Positions 1 through 7,425 of a stretch of 42,239 nt of DNA are shown here, in pieces (within the stretch, counting starts at the first letter, position 1; each line of letters opens with the position of its first letter). Under the pieces are notes generated by a model, which was not told the DNA's origin, searched no databases, and saw nothing but the letters and a program-made list of their open reading frames with translations. The DNA is taken from the NCBI RefSeq assembly GCF_018860505.1, contig NZ_JAHKPU010000042.1, positions 1 through 42,239 on the forward strand, in the 5' to 3' direction. This DNA is from Pacificibacter marinus (GTDB taxonomy: Bacteria; Pseudomonadota; Alphaproteobacteria; Rhodobacterales; Rhodobacteraceae). Made by a program: the position numbers and the translations under genes.

Positions 1-69
1 CCCTAGGGACTGCCATTGGCCAACACTCCTTGAAAATGAATACTCAAGCCTCAGCAACTGCGGGGCGCT

Positions 70-1092
70 TTAGTGTCGAGATGCAGCCGCGTTGTGGACC
101 ACGGTCTCCCCCCCAGCCATGCCCTGTTCAAACATATTGGCGCAGGCACGCCCTTGGTGTTTCGAAGCATACAGCGCCCTGTCCGCATCTTGCATCATTT
201 GGTCTGGATCAATTGCCTCATAGAAATCCGTTGTGGTGATTCCGATAGATCCCGAAATACGGCACACCGTATCGCCAAAAGGCACAGGCACTTGCAACTG
301 GCTGATGATCCGTTTGGCGACCTTCAGCAAGCGGTCCGCCTCTGTCATTTTGTGTAAAATGAGAATGAATTCATCCCCCCCCACACGCGCCACCATATCA
401 TCGCCACGCGTTTCTTGGACAAGAATCTTGGCGACCTTTTGCAGCACCGCATCCCCCGCTGCGTGCCCCCAAGTATCATTGACGTCTTTGAAGTAATCCA
501 AATCAAGATGCATCAATGCAAAAGGAAAGGCCCCACGGATCATTCGATCCAGCACATGATCCATCGCACGGCGGTTTTTAAGCCCTGTGAGCGTATCGGT
601 GAATGCCTGCTCTTCAGCGGCCACTTTGGCCCCTTGCAGGCGCATGTTAAGCTGTTTTGTTTCTTCCAAGACCGCGGATTTTGCCTCAACAAGATAAAGC
701 ATTTCAACAGCCAAATCCGTGGCCGCGAAGTCACCAGCTGTCAGACGATACGCGCGTACGGAATCGACAACAGATATGCCAAACGACAGGTTGAGCAACA
801 ATCCATCACAGCCCGCCACCGGTGTCGCCACGCCTTTAAGAGTCGTAGGCACGCCGTCCTTAAAGGTGAGGTAAAGCTTTTTATCCGTTGGCAGAAGGCG
901 ATCGCCTTTTTGACGCCCGTCATCACGCAATTCGAAAACATCAAAAACAGTTTTTTTCAAGAAAGCCGTTTCACTGCGTAGCTTGCACAACGTCGGCCCC
1001 ACGCCGCAGATCACGCCAGCCGCGTCCAAAATCAGATGCATAGGCATCAACAGATCAAGAGAGGGTTTATCAAAATTGACTACATGCATCAT
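70..1092 (-). CDS. Diguanylate cyclase with HNOBA-like sensor domain (H-NOX partner)
   Basis: A 340-residue GGDEF protein expected to make c-di-GMP from two GTP in the cytoplasm. Residues about 5-125 resemble the haem-NO-binding-associated (HNOBA) domain, ending in the pattern LLLNLSFG followed by DFAATDLAVE. Residues 130-165 look like a coiled coil, and the GGDEF domain covers about 165-330. The active-site motif GGDEF is intact at 238-242, and an RxxD inhibitory site (RGDD, 229-232) lies the usual five residues upstream, so product inhibition is likely. No membrane segment is visible. The start lies 3 bp after the stop of the H-NOX-like gene, so the two are almost surely co-translated and form a sensor-cyclase pair. 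In known bacterial H-NOX systems the H-NOX protein binds its partner cyclase and changes its activity. That this happens here is inferred. Confidence 0.9.
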   Translation of the reverse strand: MMHVVNFDKPSLDLLMPMHLILDAAGVICGVGPTLCKLRSETAFLKKTVFDVFELRDDGRQKGDRLLPTDKKLYLTFKDGVPTTLKGVATPVAGCDGLLLNLSFGISVVDSVRAYRLTAGDFAATDLAVEMLYLVEAKSAVLEETKQLNMRLQGAKVAAEEQAFTDTLTGLKNRRAMDHVLDRMIRGAFPFALMHLDLDYFKDVNDTWGHAAGDAVLQKVAKILVQETRGDDMVARVGGDEFILILHKMTEADRLLKVAKRIISQLQVPVPFGDTVCRISGSIGITTTDFYEAIDPDQMMQDADRALYASKHQGRACANMFEQGMAGGETVVHNAAASRH

Positions 1093-1095
1093 TTT

Positions 1096-1686
1096 TCAAA
1101 CCGCCTGTGCAGCAAGATCAAAACTGCGCCCCTCGGCAAAGGATTCTTCCAATAATTGAATATTGATGATTTCTTCACCTGAATCGCGCCACCCTTGGTG
1201 TTCCAAGAACACCAGCGCGCCGTAGTCATCCGCCATAGCGCGCATGACGCCCACCATCGCATAACCGAACCCAGGCATCGTATGCAGACAGGTTAAGCTA
1301 TGCGTCCCGTCAGGGTTTTCAAAAACTTCAAGTTTGGGCACTTCAAGATCTGGCAAAGCGAGGCGTGAGCGCCCTTCGATTTCATTGAGAGAGAACAAGA
1401 ATTCCCTATATTCATCCCCCCCAAATCGCAGCAGCCTGCGGATCGCTTCCACGTTGGGATGAGACACAAGATAGGTTCCGATGTCTTCCAGCATTGCGTC
1501 TACGGGCTTTGACAAATTGCGCGCAGCCGAGGCCAACAGTTTGATGGTGACATCGTCAGGATAATTCAACATGGCTTCGAAGTTATCGAAACCAAGGTCA
1601 GCTTGCTCGGCAACATCGGACCAAATCTGTGGCCCGTATGTGTCGCGAAGAAAACATTGAATTGCGCGATTTATCATCCCATGCAT
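1096..1686 (-). CDS. H-NOX-like (HNOB family) protein with altered haem pocket
   Basis: A 196-residue stand-alone H-NOX fold protein. The start MHGMINRAIQ and the central pattern IGTYLVSHPN...RRLLRFGG...FLFSLNEI are typical of the family. I chose the ATG at 1686, with an AGGG-like ribosome site upstream, over an in-frame TTG two codons earlier. In canonical H-NOX proteins a His after the LxxL segment (His102 in the Thermoanaerobacter protein) binds haem and a YxSxR motif binds its propionates. By eye the His position is Glu104 here, and the YxSxR region reads C-L-H-T-M (133-137). The protein may therefore use another ligand (His 2, 76, 129, 135, 163 and Cys 133 are available) or be haem-free. 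It sits directly upstream of its cyclase partner. The family call is firm; the ligand it senses is open. Confidence 0.85.
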   Translation of the reverse strand: MHGMINRAIQCFLRDTYGPQIWSDVAEQADLGFDNFEAMLNYPDDVTIKLLASAARNLSKPVDAMLEDIGTYLVSHPNVEAIRRLLRFGGDEYREFLFSLNEIEGRSRLALPDLEVPKLEVFENPDGTHSLTCLHTMPGFGYAMVGVMRAMADDYGALVFLEHQGWRDSGEEIINIQLLEESFAEGRSFDLAAQAV

Positions 1687-1846
1687 AAGCAATAGGCCCT
1701 TTTACTTGTACAGGCCTAAGACTACGCGCCACGACTTAATAAAGTACCAAGAGCCACCATTGCATTTCGCAAATAACCTTAAAATGCTGACATATATCCC
1801 CTTGCGTCACCCAAAAACAGCATCAAGCCGCCCCAAACAGAGCATC

Positions 1847-2542
1847 TTATGCAAAGAATGCAGCGATTTCGGCCACATCCTGCACCACAATGTCAGCCCA
1901 AGGTGTCAAATCTGCGCGGCTTGCGGTTCCGGTCAGCACGCCAATCGTTTGCATCCCCGCCGCGCGTCCTGCGCGCAAGTCGTGCAAACTGTCCCCCACC
2001 ATCACAGTGCGCGCAGGATCGACCCCCAGCGCCATGGCGGCAGCCAAACAGCCATCAGGCGCAGGTTTGCTGCCAAAGCCGCTGTCGAACCCGATCACCA
2101 CATCAAAAGCGTCTTGCACACCAGCGTGTTGCAGATGATCCCGCCCGACCTGTTCGAAATCATTGGTCACCACACCCATTTTGATCTGATGCGTTTGAAA
2201 TATCTGTAGAGACCTGTCCAAATCGCGCACAGGCACGGGCACAGCGACATCCATTTTCGACATCATGCGGGTTAAAATATCTTCTTCGCTCAAATCTGGA
2301 AAAATCGGCTTAAGCCGTTCTATTTGCTCATCAGGTGTACTGGACACGGCAAAGCCATCGGCCAAAAATTGCCCCTGCGCGATATCAAAGCCCAAGACAC
2401 CGGCCACAGCCTGCGCCACGGCTGCATCGTCTTGCGCCAAACGATCAATCACGGCGGCAGCCCAAGGCGACCACGACTTTTGAAAATCAAAAAGGGTGCC
2501 GTCTTTGTCGAACAAAATCGCGCGAACTGATGTTATGTCCAA
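1847..2542 (-). CDS. HAD-superfamily hydrolase, phosphoglycolate phosphatase-like
   Basis: A 231-residue HAD phosphatase. Motif I is FDKDGTLFDF, with nucleophile Asp12 and acid/base Asp14. Motif II (VVTND, about residue 115), a motif III Lys in GSKPAPDG and motif IV in MVGDSLHDLRAG are all present, and the helical cap lies between motifs I and II. The length and the GVVTND...KPAPD pattern fit the Gph/PGP-like branch, but the substrate cannot be read from sequence. The start is a TTG preceded by GGAGGA at 6-7 bases, and it lies inside the end of the DUF3572 gene (10-bp overlap), so the pair is translationally coupled. Confidence 0.85.
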   Translation of the reverse strand: MDITSVRAILFDKDGTLFDFQKSWSPWAAAVIDRLAQDDAAVAQAVAGVLGFDIAQGQFLADGFAVSSTPDEQIERLKPIFPDLSEEDILTRMMSKMDVAVPVPVRDLDRSLQIFQTHQIKMGVVTNDFEQVGRDHLQHAGVQDAFDVVIGFDSGFGSKPAPDGCLAAAMALGVDPARTVMVGDSLHDLRAGRAAGMQTIGVLTGTASRADLTPWADIVVQDVAEIAAFFA

Positions 2543-2811
2543 TGGATGTCCTCCCCGCCGGGCAACGCCTGTCGGGCGCGTACAACGTCATAAGGGTCTA
2601 TCGATGCATTCTGGGCGAAATCGTTAACCCATTCATCATTCATCATAACGAACTCCAGAACGGCAGCCAAAAGCTCTGGTTCACTGGCCCGATTGCGCAG
2701 ATCATCTTCGCCAAGTCCCGTAGACCCAAGAAAAACAGGCAAAAGCTCTTCGTTCCCGACCAACCAGACCAGAATTTTAAGGGCGAGAATCTCGGCGGAA
2801 TTTTGCTGCAT
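2533..2811 (-). CDS. DUF3572 family protein
   Basis: A 92-residue, mostly helical, acidic cytoplasmic protein matching the DUF3572 family common in Rhizobiales and Rhodobacterales. Recognisable features are AEILALKILVWLVG near the N terminus, FLGSTGL in the middle and FVMMNDEWV towards the C terminus. Its function is unknown. The ATG is preceded by AAGGAG ten bases upstream, and the spacer contains a perfect DnaA-box sequence. It overlaps the HAD gene downstream by 10 bp and is divergent from pleD across 121 bp, the probable promoter region for both. Confidence 0.8.
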   Translation of the reverse strand: MQQNSAEILALKILVWLVGNEELLPVFLGSTGLGEDDLRNRASEPELLAAVLEFVMMNDEWVNDFAQNASIDPYDVVRARQALPGGEDIHWT

Positions 2812-2812
2812 G

Positions 2813-2821
2813 TGTGGATAA
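2813..2821 (-). other. Perfect DnaA-box sequence in the DUF3572 leader
   Basis: The minus strand reads TTATCCACA between the AAGGAG ribosome site and the ATG of the DUF3572 gene. It matches the consensus high-affinity DnaA box exactly. I saw no second box beside it, so it is not an origin. It may be a chance match or a DnaA-dependent control site. Confidence 0.35.
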
Positions 2822-2932
2822 CTCCTTGGGGCTGGAAACCCTTTATTAACCTTTGAGGCTCATTTTAAACGCATATCTTAACAAAAGATGCGTCCCAATA
2901 AACATCGCATATCATAGATTTCCGAGGGCACA

Positions 2933-4309
2933 ATGGCAGGACGGATTCTCATCGTGGACAATGTCCCGACGAACCGCATTATTCTGAAAGTAAAGCTGTC
3001 ATCCGCCTTCTACGAGGTGATACAGGCGGCATCTGGCCACGACGCTGTGCTGTGCGCAGGCGAATGCCAGCCTGACATCATCATCCTTGATACTGATCTT
3101 GGGGATATGAGCGCCCATGACGCCTGTGCCCAATTGAAAGCCGGCCTAGCCACACGCCATATTCCGGTTCTAATCGCCACGCCCGCAGGCGATACCGAGG
3201 CCAAAATCGCGGCGCTCAAAGCGGGCGCGGACGAATTTTTGGCCAAACCGATTGACGAGTTGACATTGACTGCCCGCGTGCGCGCCCTCATGCGTGCGCG
3301 CGCGACCACAGATGAATTGCGCAGGCGTGACGAGACCGCGCGGTCTTTCGGTTTTGCCGAAGTGGCCTTTAATTTTGCAATACCCGGCAAAATAGCCCTT
3401 GTTGGGCGCACGGCGGAAGATGCGATGATTTGGCGTGCAGGATTGCGAGGCTTGGTCTCCGATGACATAGAAATCATCGCCGCCGATCACCTGCTGGAAA
3501 CCATCGCGGGGGGCAATGCCGCAGATATCTATGTGATTTCCAGCGACACATTTGATGACACAAGCGGGTTGCGTATGATCGCGGATATTCGCGCACGCCC
3601 GAACACCCGCTTTGCGGGGATCATTGTTGTGCATGGCCTGCAAAATCGCAAAGAAGCGGTCATGGCGCTTGATCTGGGAGCGAACGACATCATCACCCGC
3701 GGCGCAGACCCCGAAGAATTGGCCCTGCGTCTGCGGTTGCAAATGCGGCGCAAAAAAGAAGCCGATGCGCTGCGCACCTCAGTGGACGAAGGTCTGCGGT
3801 TGGCGATGATTGATCCGCTGACGGGGCTATACAATCGGCGCTACGCCCTGCCCCATATGACGCAAATTTCACAAGAATCGTCCAAATCAGGTCAAAATTT
3901 TGCGATCATGCTGATTGATTTGGACCGTTTCAAGACCATCAACGACACCTTTGGTCACTGCATTGGCGATGAGGTCTTGATCGAGGTGGCCAAACGGTTG
4001 CGCAACACCCTGCGCGGCATTGATTTGGTCGCACGCTTTGGTGGCGAAGAATTTTTGGTCTGTATGCCGATGACCACATTGGTCGATGCGCGCTCTGCCG
4101 CAGAACGCCTGCGCGCCGCGATTTGTGGCACGCCTGTCACGCAGACCGCGAACGGCACGCTTGTGTCGGTGTCAGCCTCGATCGGGCTGTCCATGGGCGG
4201 CGATACAAATGCGTCGATCGAGACGCTAATGGAGATATCGGATCGTGCGCTCTATGACGCAAAAGCCGAAGGTCGCAATCAAGTGACCCTCGGCTCTCAT
4301 GCTGCGTGA
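2933..4309 (+). CDS. pleD: PleD-type response regulator diguanylate cyclase (REC-REC-GGDEF)
   Basis: A 458-residue protein with the length and domain order of Caulobacter PleD: a receiver domain (about 1-125), a degenerate second receiver (about 155-285) and GGDEF (about 290-455). The phosphoacceptor is Asp53 in IIILDTDLGDM; the conserved Thr (LIAT) and Lys (AKPID) are present. The acidic pair that binds Mg2+ reads Asp9-Asn10 instead of Asp-Asp. The catalytic motif GGEEF is at 370-374 with the RxxD inhibitory site (RGID) at 361-364. Phosphorylation is expected to drive dimerisation and c-di-GMP synthesis, linked in Caulobacter to pole development. No divK lies next to it. The start has GAGGG four bases upstream. 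Confidence 0.93.
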   Translation: MAGRILIVDNVPTNRIILKVKLSSAFYEVIQAASGHDAVLCAGECQPDIIILDTDLGDMSAHDACAQLKAGLATRHIPVLIATPAGDTEAKIAALKAGADEFLAKPIDELTLTARVRALMRARATTDELRRRDETARSFGFAEVAFNFAIPGKIALVGRTAEDAMIWRAGLRGLVSDDIEIIAADHLLETIAGGNAADIYVISSDTFDDTSGLRMIADIRARPNTRFAGIIVVHGLQNRKEAVMALDLGANDIITRGADPEELALRLRLQMRRKKEADALRTSVDEGLRLAMIDPLTGLYNRRYALPHMTQISQESSKSGQNFAIMLIDLDRFKTINDTFGHCIGDEVLIEVAKRLRNTLRGIDLVARFGGEEFLVCMPMTTLVDARSAAERLRAAICGTPVTQTANGTLVSVSASIGLSMGGDTNASIETLMEISDRALYDAKAEGRNQVTLGSHAA

Positions 4310-4341
4310 CCGCAACGGCACTGCCTCAACGCAGCGTTTTT
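4301..4341 (+). terminator. Probable terminator of pleD
   Basis: GCTGCGT (4301-4307) pairs with ACGCAGC (4329-4335) across a 21-base loop, followed directly by GTTTTT. The left arm overlaps the last codons of pleD. The convergent heavy-metal sensor gene ends at 4393. Confidence 0.55.
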
Positions 4342-4392
4342 CTCAACGTAAGATTGCGACCTCGTTTAGGGCTCAACCGGTACGCTTGGTGT

Positions 4393-4959
4393 TTATGGTT
4401 GCGCCTTGGGTTTGGGCTTGGGCTTGGCATCAGGGCCTCCATCAGGGCCAGCATCATGGCGCGGCGGGCGTTTGAGCGCTTGATCCAAACGCACCGCATA
4501 GGCAGCCCGTGCCTCAGGCGTCATCATCGCCACATGATCGACAATCACAGACGCCCCGATGTTTTGCTTTTCAGCCAAATCATTGAGCTGTGCCAGCATT
4601 GCGCCTTGGAACAAATCTGCGTCAAACGGCTCGGCCTTGAGTGCGTCCAAAATCGCCTCGAACTTTTCTTGTGCACCCGCACGGGCCTTGGCAGGGCCGC
4701 CCGCTTTGCTGATAAAATTACGGCCGATATCGCGGCGTGCATCTCTATCCAAGGCGGACACATAGGGCCCGAACCCAAAGTCACGGGTCTGCATGGCACG
4801 TGCACGAGCATCACCAGAGGCACCGCCACGTTCACCACCGCGCAAAGCAGCCCCCGCCACCAGCCCCACGACTGCCAAGTTCACCGCCAAAGACAGGATC
4901 AAGATGAGGCGCATACGCCGTGATCCGCTTGGCTTTTTCTGAATATTCGCGTCGCTCAT
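4393..4959 (-). CDS. Periplasmic heavy-metal sensor (Spy/CpxP-like, Metal_resist type)
   Basis: A 188-residue protein with one N-terminal membrane segment (about 17-42, after a short basic cytoplasmic tail) and a helical periplasmic domain. That domain carries the family signs: repeated Arg/Ala-rich helices, LFQGAMLAQLNDLAEKQ and HVAMMTPEARAAYAVRL. The C terminus is low-complexity Pro/Lys (about 165-188). Members of this group bind metals or act as periplasmic stress chaperones. It is the last gene of a minus-strand set, 3 bp after the stop of the putative membrane regulator, so it is probably controlled by the ECF sigma factor of the same cluster. No Cys or His cluster is visible, so direct metal binding is uncertain. 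Confidence 0.75.
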   Translation of the reverse strand: MSDANIQKKPSGSRRMRLILILSLAVNLAVVGLVAGAALRGGERGGASGDARARAMQTRDFGFGPYVSALDRDARRDIGRNFISKAGGPAKARAGAQEKFEAILDALKAEPFDADLFQGAMLAQLNDLAEKQNIGASVIVDHVAMMTPEARAAYAVRLDQALKRPPRHDAGPDGGPDAKPKPKPKAQP

Positions 4960-4962
4960 AGT

Positions 4963-5394
4963 CTACCCTTCCGCTGCCAAGTCATAAAAGCTTGGCACCA
5001 AATCATCGAGCGCATAGCTCGTGGTCTCTATACTGGCACCCGCCGACTGCGCGACCGCGGTGCCGCCCCATGTTCCAGAGGCCAAATCCGTCACAGTTGT
5101 GGGCGCGCCCAAGCCGATGGCCAACCCCATAACTGTGGCTGTGGCCAAACCCGCGCCACCGCGCCAGCCGCCGACACTGTCCAACAGATTTGCAAACCAA
5201 GACTTGCGTACAGGCTGCGCGGGCTTGGATCTTGCCCAATCTGGCAGACCTGCTCCACTTGCCTCTTGCACGGAATCCGCATCGGCCAGAACCCGCGCCA
5301 TAAAGGCGTCAGACGGCACCGGTGCATCCGATTGCGCATCCGCAAACAGAGTATCTAGATCAGCATCACTGAGAAAATCTTCACGCTGTGTCAT
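4963..5394 (-). CDS. Putative membrane-anchored partner (anti-sigma-like) of the ECF sigma factor
   Basis: A 143-residue protein with an acidic N-terminal half (DADLDTLFADAQSDAP), one likely membrane segment (about 93-112, LATATVMGLAIGLG) and a short outer part. Its position, with its start inside the sigma gene (14-bp overlap if the ATG at 5394 is used), is that of an anti-sigma factor. The layout of cytoplasmic domain plus single membrane segment also fits. However, I do not see the HxxxCxxC zinc anti-sigma motif, so the role rests on gene order. An in-frame TTG two codons earlier is the alternative start. Confidence 0.6.
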   Translation of the reverse strand: MTQREDFLSDADLDTLFADAQSDAPVPSDAFMARVLADADSVQEASGAGLPDWARSKPAQPVRKSWFANLLDSVGGWRGGAGLATATVMGLAIGLGAPTTVTDLASGTWGGTAVAQSAGASIETTSYALDDLVPSFYDLAAEG

Positions 5395-5965
5395 CTTCAA
5401 ACCCCAATGTTTCGCGCTGATCTGCCAAAGCCTTGGCCAGCGCCCGTTTGCCGCGCGCGGTCAAACTTTCGACCGCCTCGACACCAATCTCTAAAACCTG
5501 CGCGATTTCTGGGTTCGATAACCCCTCGATATGGCGCAGAACGACGGCTTCTCTTTGCCGGTCTGGTAAAGTGTGCAACGCCGCATCCAGCGCTGCCACC
5601 CGTTGTTTTTGCATCAAAACCGCATCTTGTGACGGTTTGCCGTCTTCGGGTTCTGCGACCTCATCCAAACCCGTGCCGCGTTTTTTGCGCAACCGGTCGG
5701 TGCATAGGTTGGTCACCACACGGTACAACCACGTCGTCACCTTAGCCTCGCCTGTGCGCCACTCAGGGGCGATTTTCCACAAGCGCATCATCGCATCTTG
5801 CGCGACATCTTCGGCCTCGGCACGATCTTTCAACAACCGCGCCGCATAACCGATCACCCGAGGTGCGTGGCGATCTGTTAAAACCCGCGCAGCCAAACGG
5901 TCACCGTTGCCAAAGGCAATCAGCAATGCGTCGTCAGACGTGTCATTTTGGGCGTCAAAAGGCAT
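5381..5965 (-). CDS. ECF-family RNA polymerase sigma factor
   Basis: A 194-residue group 4 sigma factor. Region 2 is seen at AEDVAQDAMMRLWKIAPEW with the following TWLYRVVTNLCTDRLRK. Region 4 is seen at LPDRQREAVVLRHIEGLSNPEIAQVL with the helix-turn-helix after it. The longest reading frame starts two codons earlier (ATG at 5971), but AGGA abuts that codon. The second ATG has AGGA six bases upstream and is preferred. It should recruit RNA polymerase to stress promoters. The gene lies between an EF-hand protein gene upstream and a putative anti-sigma gene that overlaps its end, so autoregulation is likely. I could not identify its own promoter motif with confidence. Confidence 0.9.
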   Translation of the reverse strand: MPFDAQNDTSDDALLIAFGNGDRLAARVLTDRHAPRVIGYAARLLKDRAEAEDVAQDAMMRLWKIAPEWRTGEAKVTTWLYRVVTNLCTDRLRKKRGTGLDEVAEPEDGKPSQDAVLMQKQRVAALDAALHTLPDRQREAVVLRHIEGLSNPEIAQVLEIGVEAVESLTARGKRALAKALADQRETLGFEDDTA

Positions 5966-6184
5966 ATCCATTCCTATCAGACGTAGCCTGCGATGAGATC
6001 GGCGTCCATGGTCAGTTTTATCCTATGACCTGTGCCAGGTCTTAAAGTCTTGCGCAGTTTTACGCTTTTGTCGTCTTCACGCATTTGTCGTCAATGTGAT
6101 CAGGGCGCTGACGCCCCGACCTGTGTTATATAGACCTATCAGAGTTAAGGCTTACCTGACTTTAGCAAGTCCGATCACGCGAGA

Positions 6185-6694
6185 TCAATTGTCGTCGCTG
6201 TCGTGATCGTGGTCGCCACCTTTATGGTGCTTGCCGCCTTTGCCTTTGCTGTGACCGTGATGGCCTGCTGCAAATTCTTCAGCCGACAAAACGCCGTCGC
6301 CATTGGTGTCCAGACGCTCGAAAGGTGATTTTTTCGCCATCGCGTCCATTTCAGCGGCAGAGACTTCGCCATCGCCATCTGTGTCCATACGAGAGATCAT
6401 TTTCTCGATCCGCTTGGTTTGACGTTCAGCCTTTTTGCCTTTAGCAGCGGCGGCCATTTCCTCAGCAGACAATGATCCGTTGCCGTCTGTATCTGTTTCG
6501 GCAAAACGAGCCGCTTTATGCGCGTCCATTTCCTCTTGGGTCACTTGACCATCACCATTCGTATCAAACATTTCGATACTTGGCATTTTGCCACCACGGC
6601 GATCCATATCTTTTTCGCCTTGCGCAAAGCTTGCAGCAGAGGAACCAATGACAGCGATCAAAGCAACTGCAGAGATGAGTGTAGTACGTTTCAT
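6185..6694 (-). CDS. Secreted four-EF-hand protein with His/Asp-rich tail
   Basis: A 169-residue exported protein. Residues 1-24 are a Sec signal peptide with probable cleavage at SFA|QG. Four EF-hand loops of the DxDGDG type begin at about residues 44, 68, 104 and 129, each with Asp at position 1 and Glu at position 12, so all four look able to bind Ca2+. The C terminus (about 144-169) is rich in His, Gly, Lys and Asp (HHGHSKGKGGKHH, then DHDHDSDD), a possible transition-metal site. AAGGA lies ten bases upstream of the ATG. It is 213-219 bp upstream of the sigma gene on the same strand, and may be its target or the head of its operon. Confidence 0.85.
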   Translation of the reverse strand: MKRTTLISAVALIAVIGSSAASFAQGEKDMDRRGGKMPSIEMFDTNGDGQVTQEEMDAHKAARFAETDTDGNGSLSAEEMAAAAKGKKAERQTKRIEKMISRMDTDGDGEVSAAEMDAMAKKSPFERLDTNGDGVLSAEEFAAGHHGHSKGKGGKHHKGGDHDHDSDDN

Positions 6695-6940
6695 AAGATA
6701 TAATCCTTATCTGTTATCCATGCGCTCCGCTGTGTGTGTCAGTGCTGAGCGCTTATAATAGTAAAACGCGCCACCTTTCGTTTTCCGTCGCGGGGCGGAT
6801 AAAAAAGTTATGACAGCGGATTTGGCATGCCGTGTGACGCGACAACCGGACGCAACGACAATCTGTCCTCTATTTCGTAAGGTAGTCCTCTTATAAAGAT
6901 GTCATAAGCAAAACGATCTATGATCCAAAAGGCACGTCGC

Positions 6941-7363
6941 ATGACTGATACAGCTCTTCACGCATCCACCAAACCCACTGCCAGAGATTTGCCTGAGCGC
7001 GAGATGAAAACCGCCTTGTTGCGCGGTTGGAAACGCCGCTGCCCATCCTGCGGCAACGGGCCGATGCTCAAAGGCTATCTTAAAGTGCGTTCCGAGTGCC
7101 CCGTGTGCCAAGAACAGCTTCATCACCACCGCGCGGATGATGGTCCACCCTATTTGACTATTTTGATCGTGGGCCATTTGATGGCGCCAACCATGGGCTG
7201 GTATTATGTGGAATTTCGCCCCGAACCTTTGGTGATGCTCGCAGTCTTTGCGGCCGGCACCGTGGCCTTGTCTTTGTTTTTGTTGCCACGTTTCAAAGGG
7301 GCTATCGTGGCGTTCCAATGGGCCAAACGTATGGGCGGATTTGGCGACAACAAAGGCGACTGA
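6941..7363 (+). CDS. DUF983 family membrane protein with zinc-ribbon-like N terminus
   Basis: A 140-residue protein. After a cytoplasmic N terminus it has two CxxC pairs (CPSC and CPVC, roughly residues 33-58) typical of DUF983, then HHHRADDGPPYLTIL, then two hydrophobic segments (about 72-95 and 98-118). The function of the family is unknown; some members lie near cytochrome oxidase genes, but none is seen here. The ATG at 6941 has AAAGG eight bases upstream and is preferred over the ATG at 6920, which lacks a ribosome site. It is divergent from the EF-hand gene. Confidence 0.8.
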   Translation: MTDTALHASTKPTARDLPEREMKTALLRGWKRRCPSCGNGPMLKGYLKVRSECPVCQEQLHHHRADDGPPYLTILIVGHLMAPTMGWYYVEFRPEPLVMLAVFAAGTVALSLFLLPRFKGAIVAFQWAKRMGGFGDNKGD

Positions 7364-7425
7364 TCGCGCCCCTTTTTTCAACGCCCCCCGCACATGTTAC
7401 GCCGCGCCTTTTTGACAGGTGCGGC

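Noticed and set aside
2836-2885. TTAA and TTAAC elements before pleD as a CtrA box
   Set aside because: The two halves that can be paired are nine bases apart, not seven, and the region is generally AT-rich.
6103-6117. GGGCG/CGCCC hairpin between the EF-hand and sigma genes as a terminator
   Set aside because: The five-pair stem has no T-run on the transcribed strand, so it does not prove that the two genes are separate transcripts.
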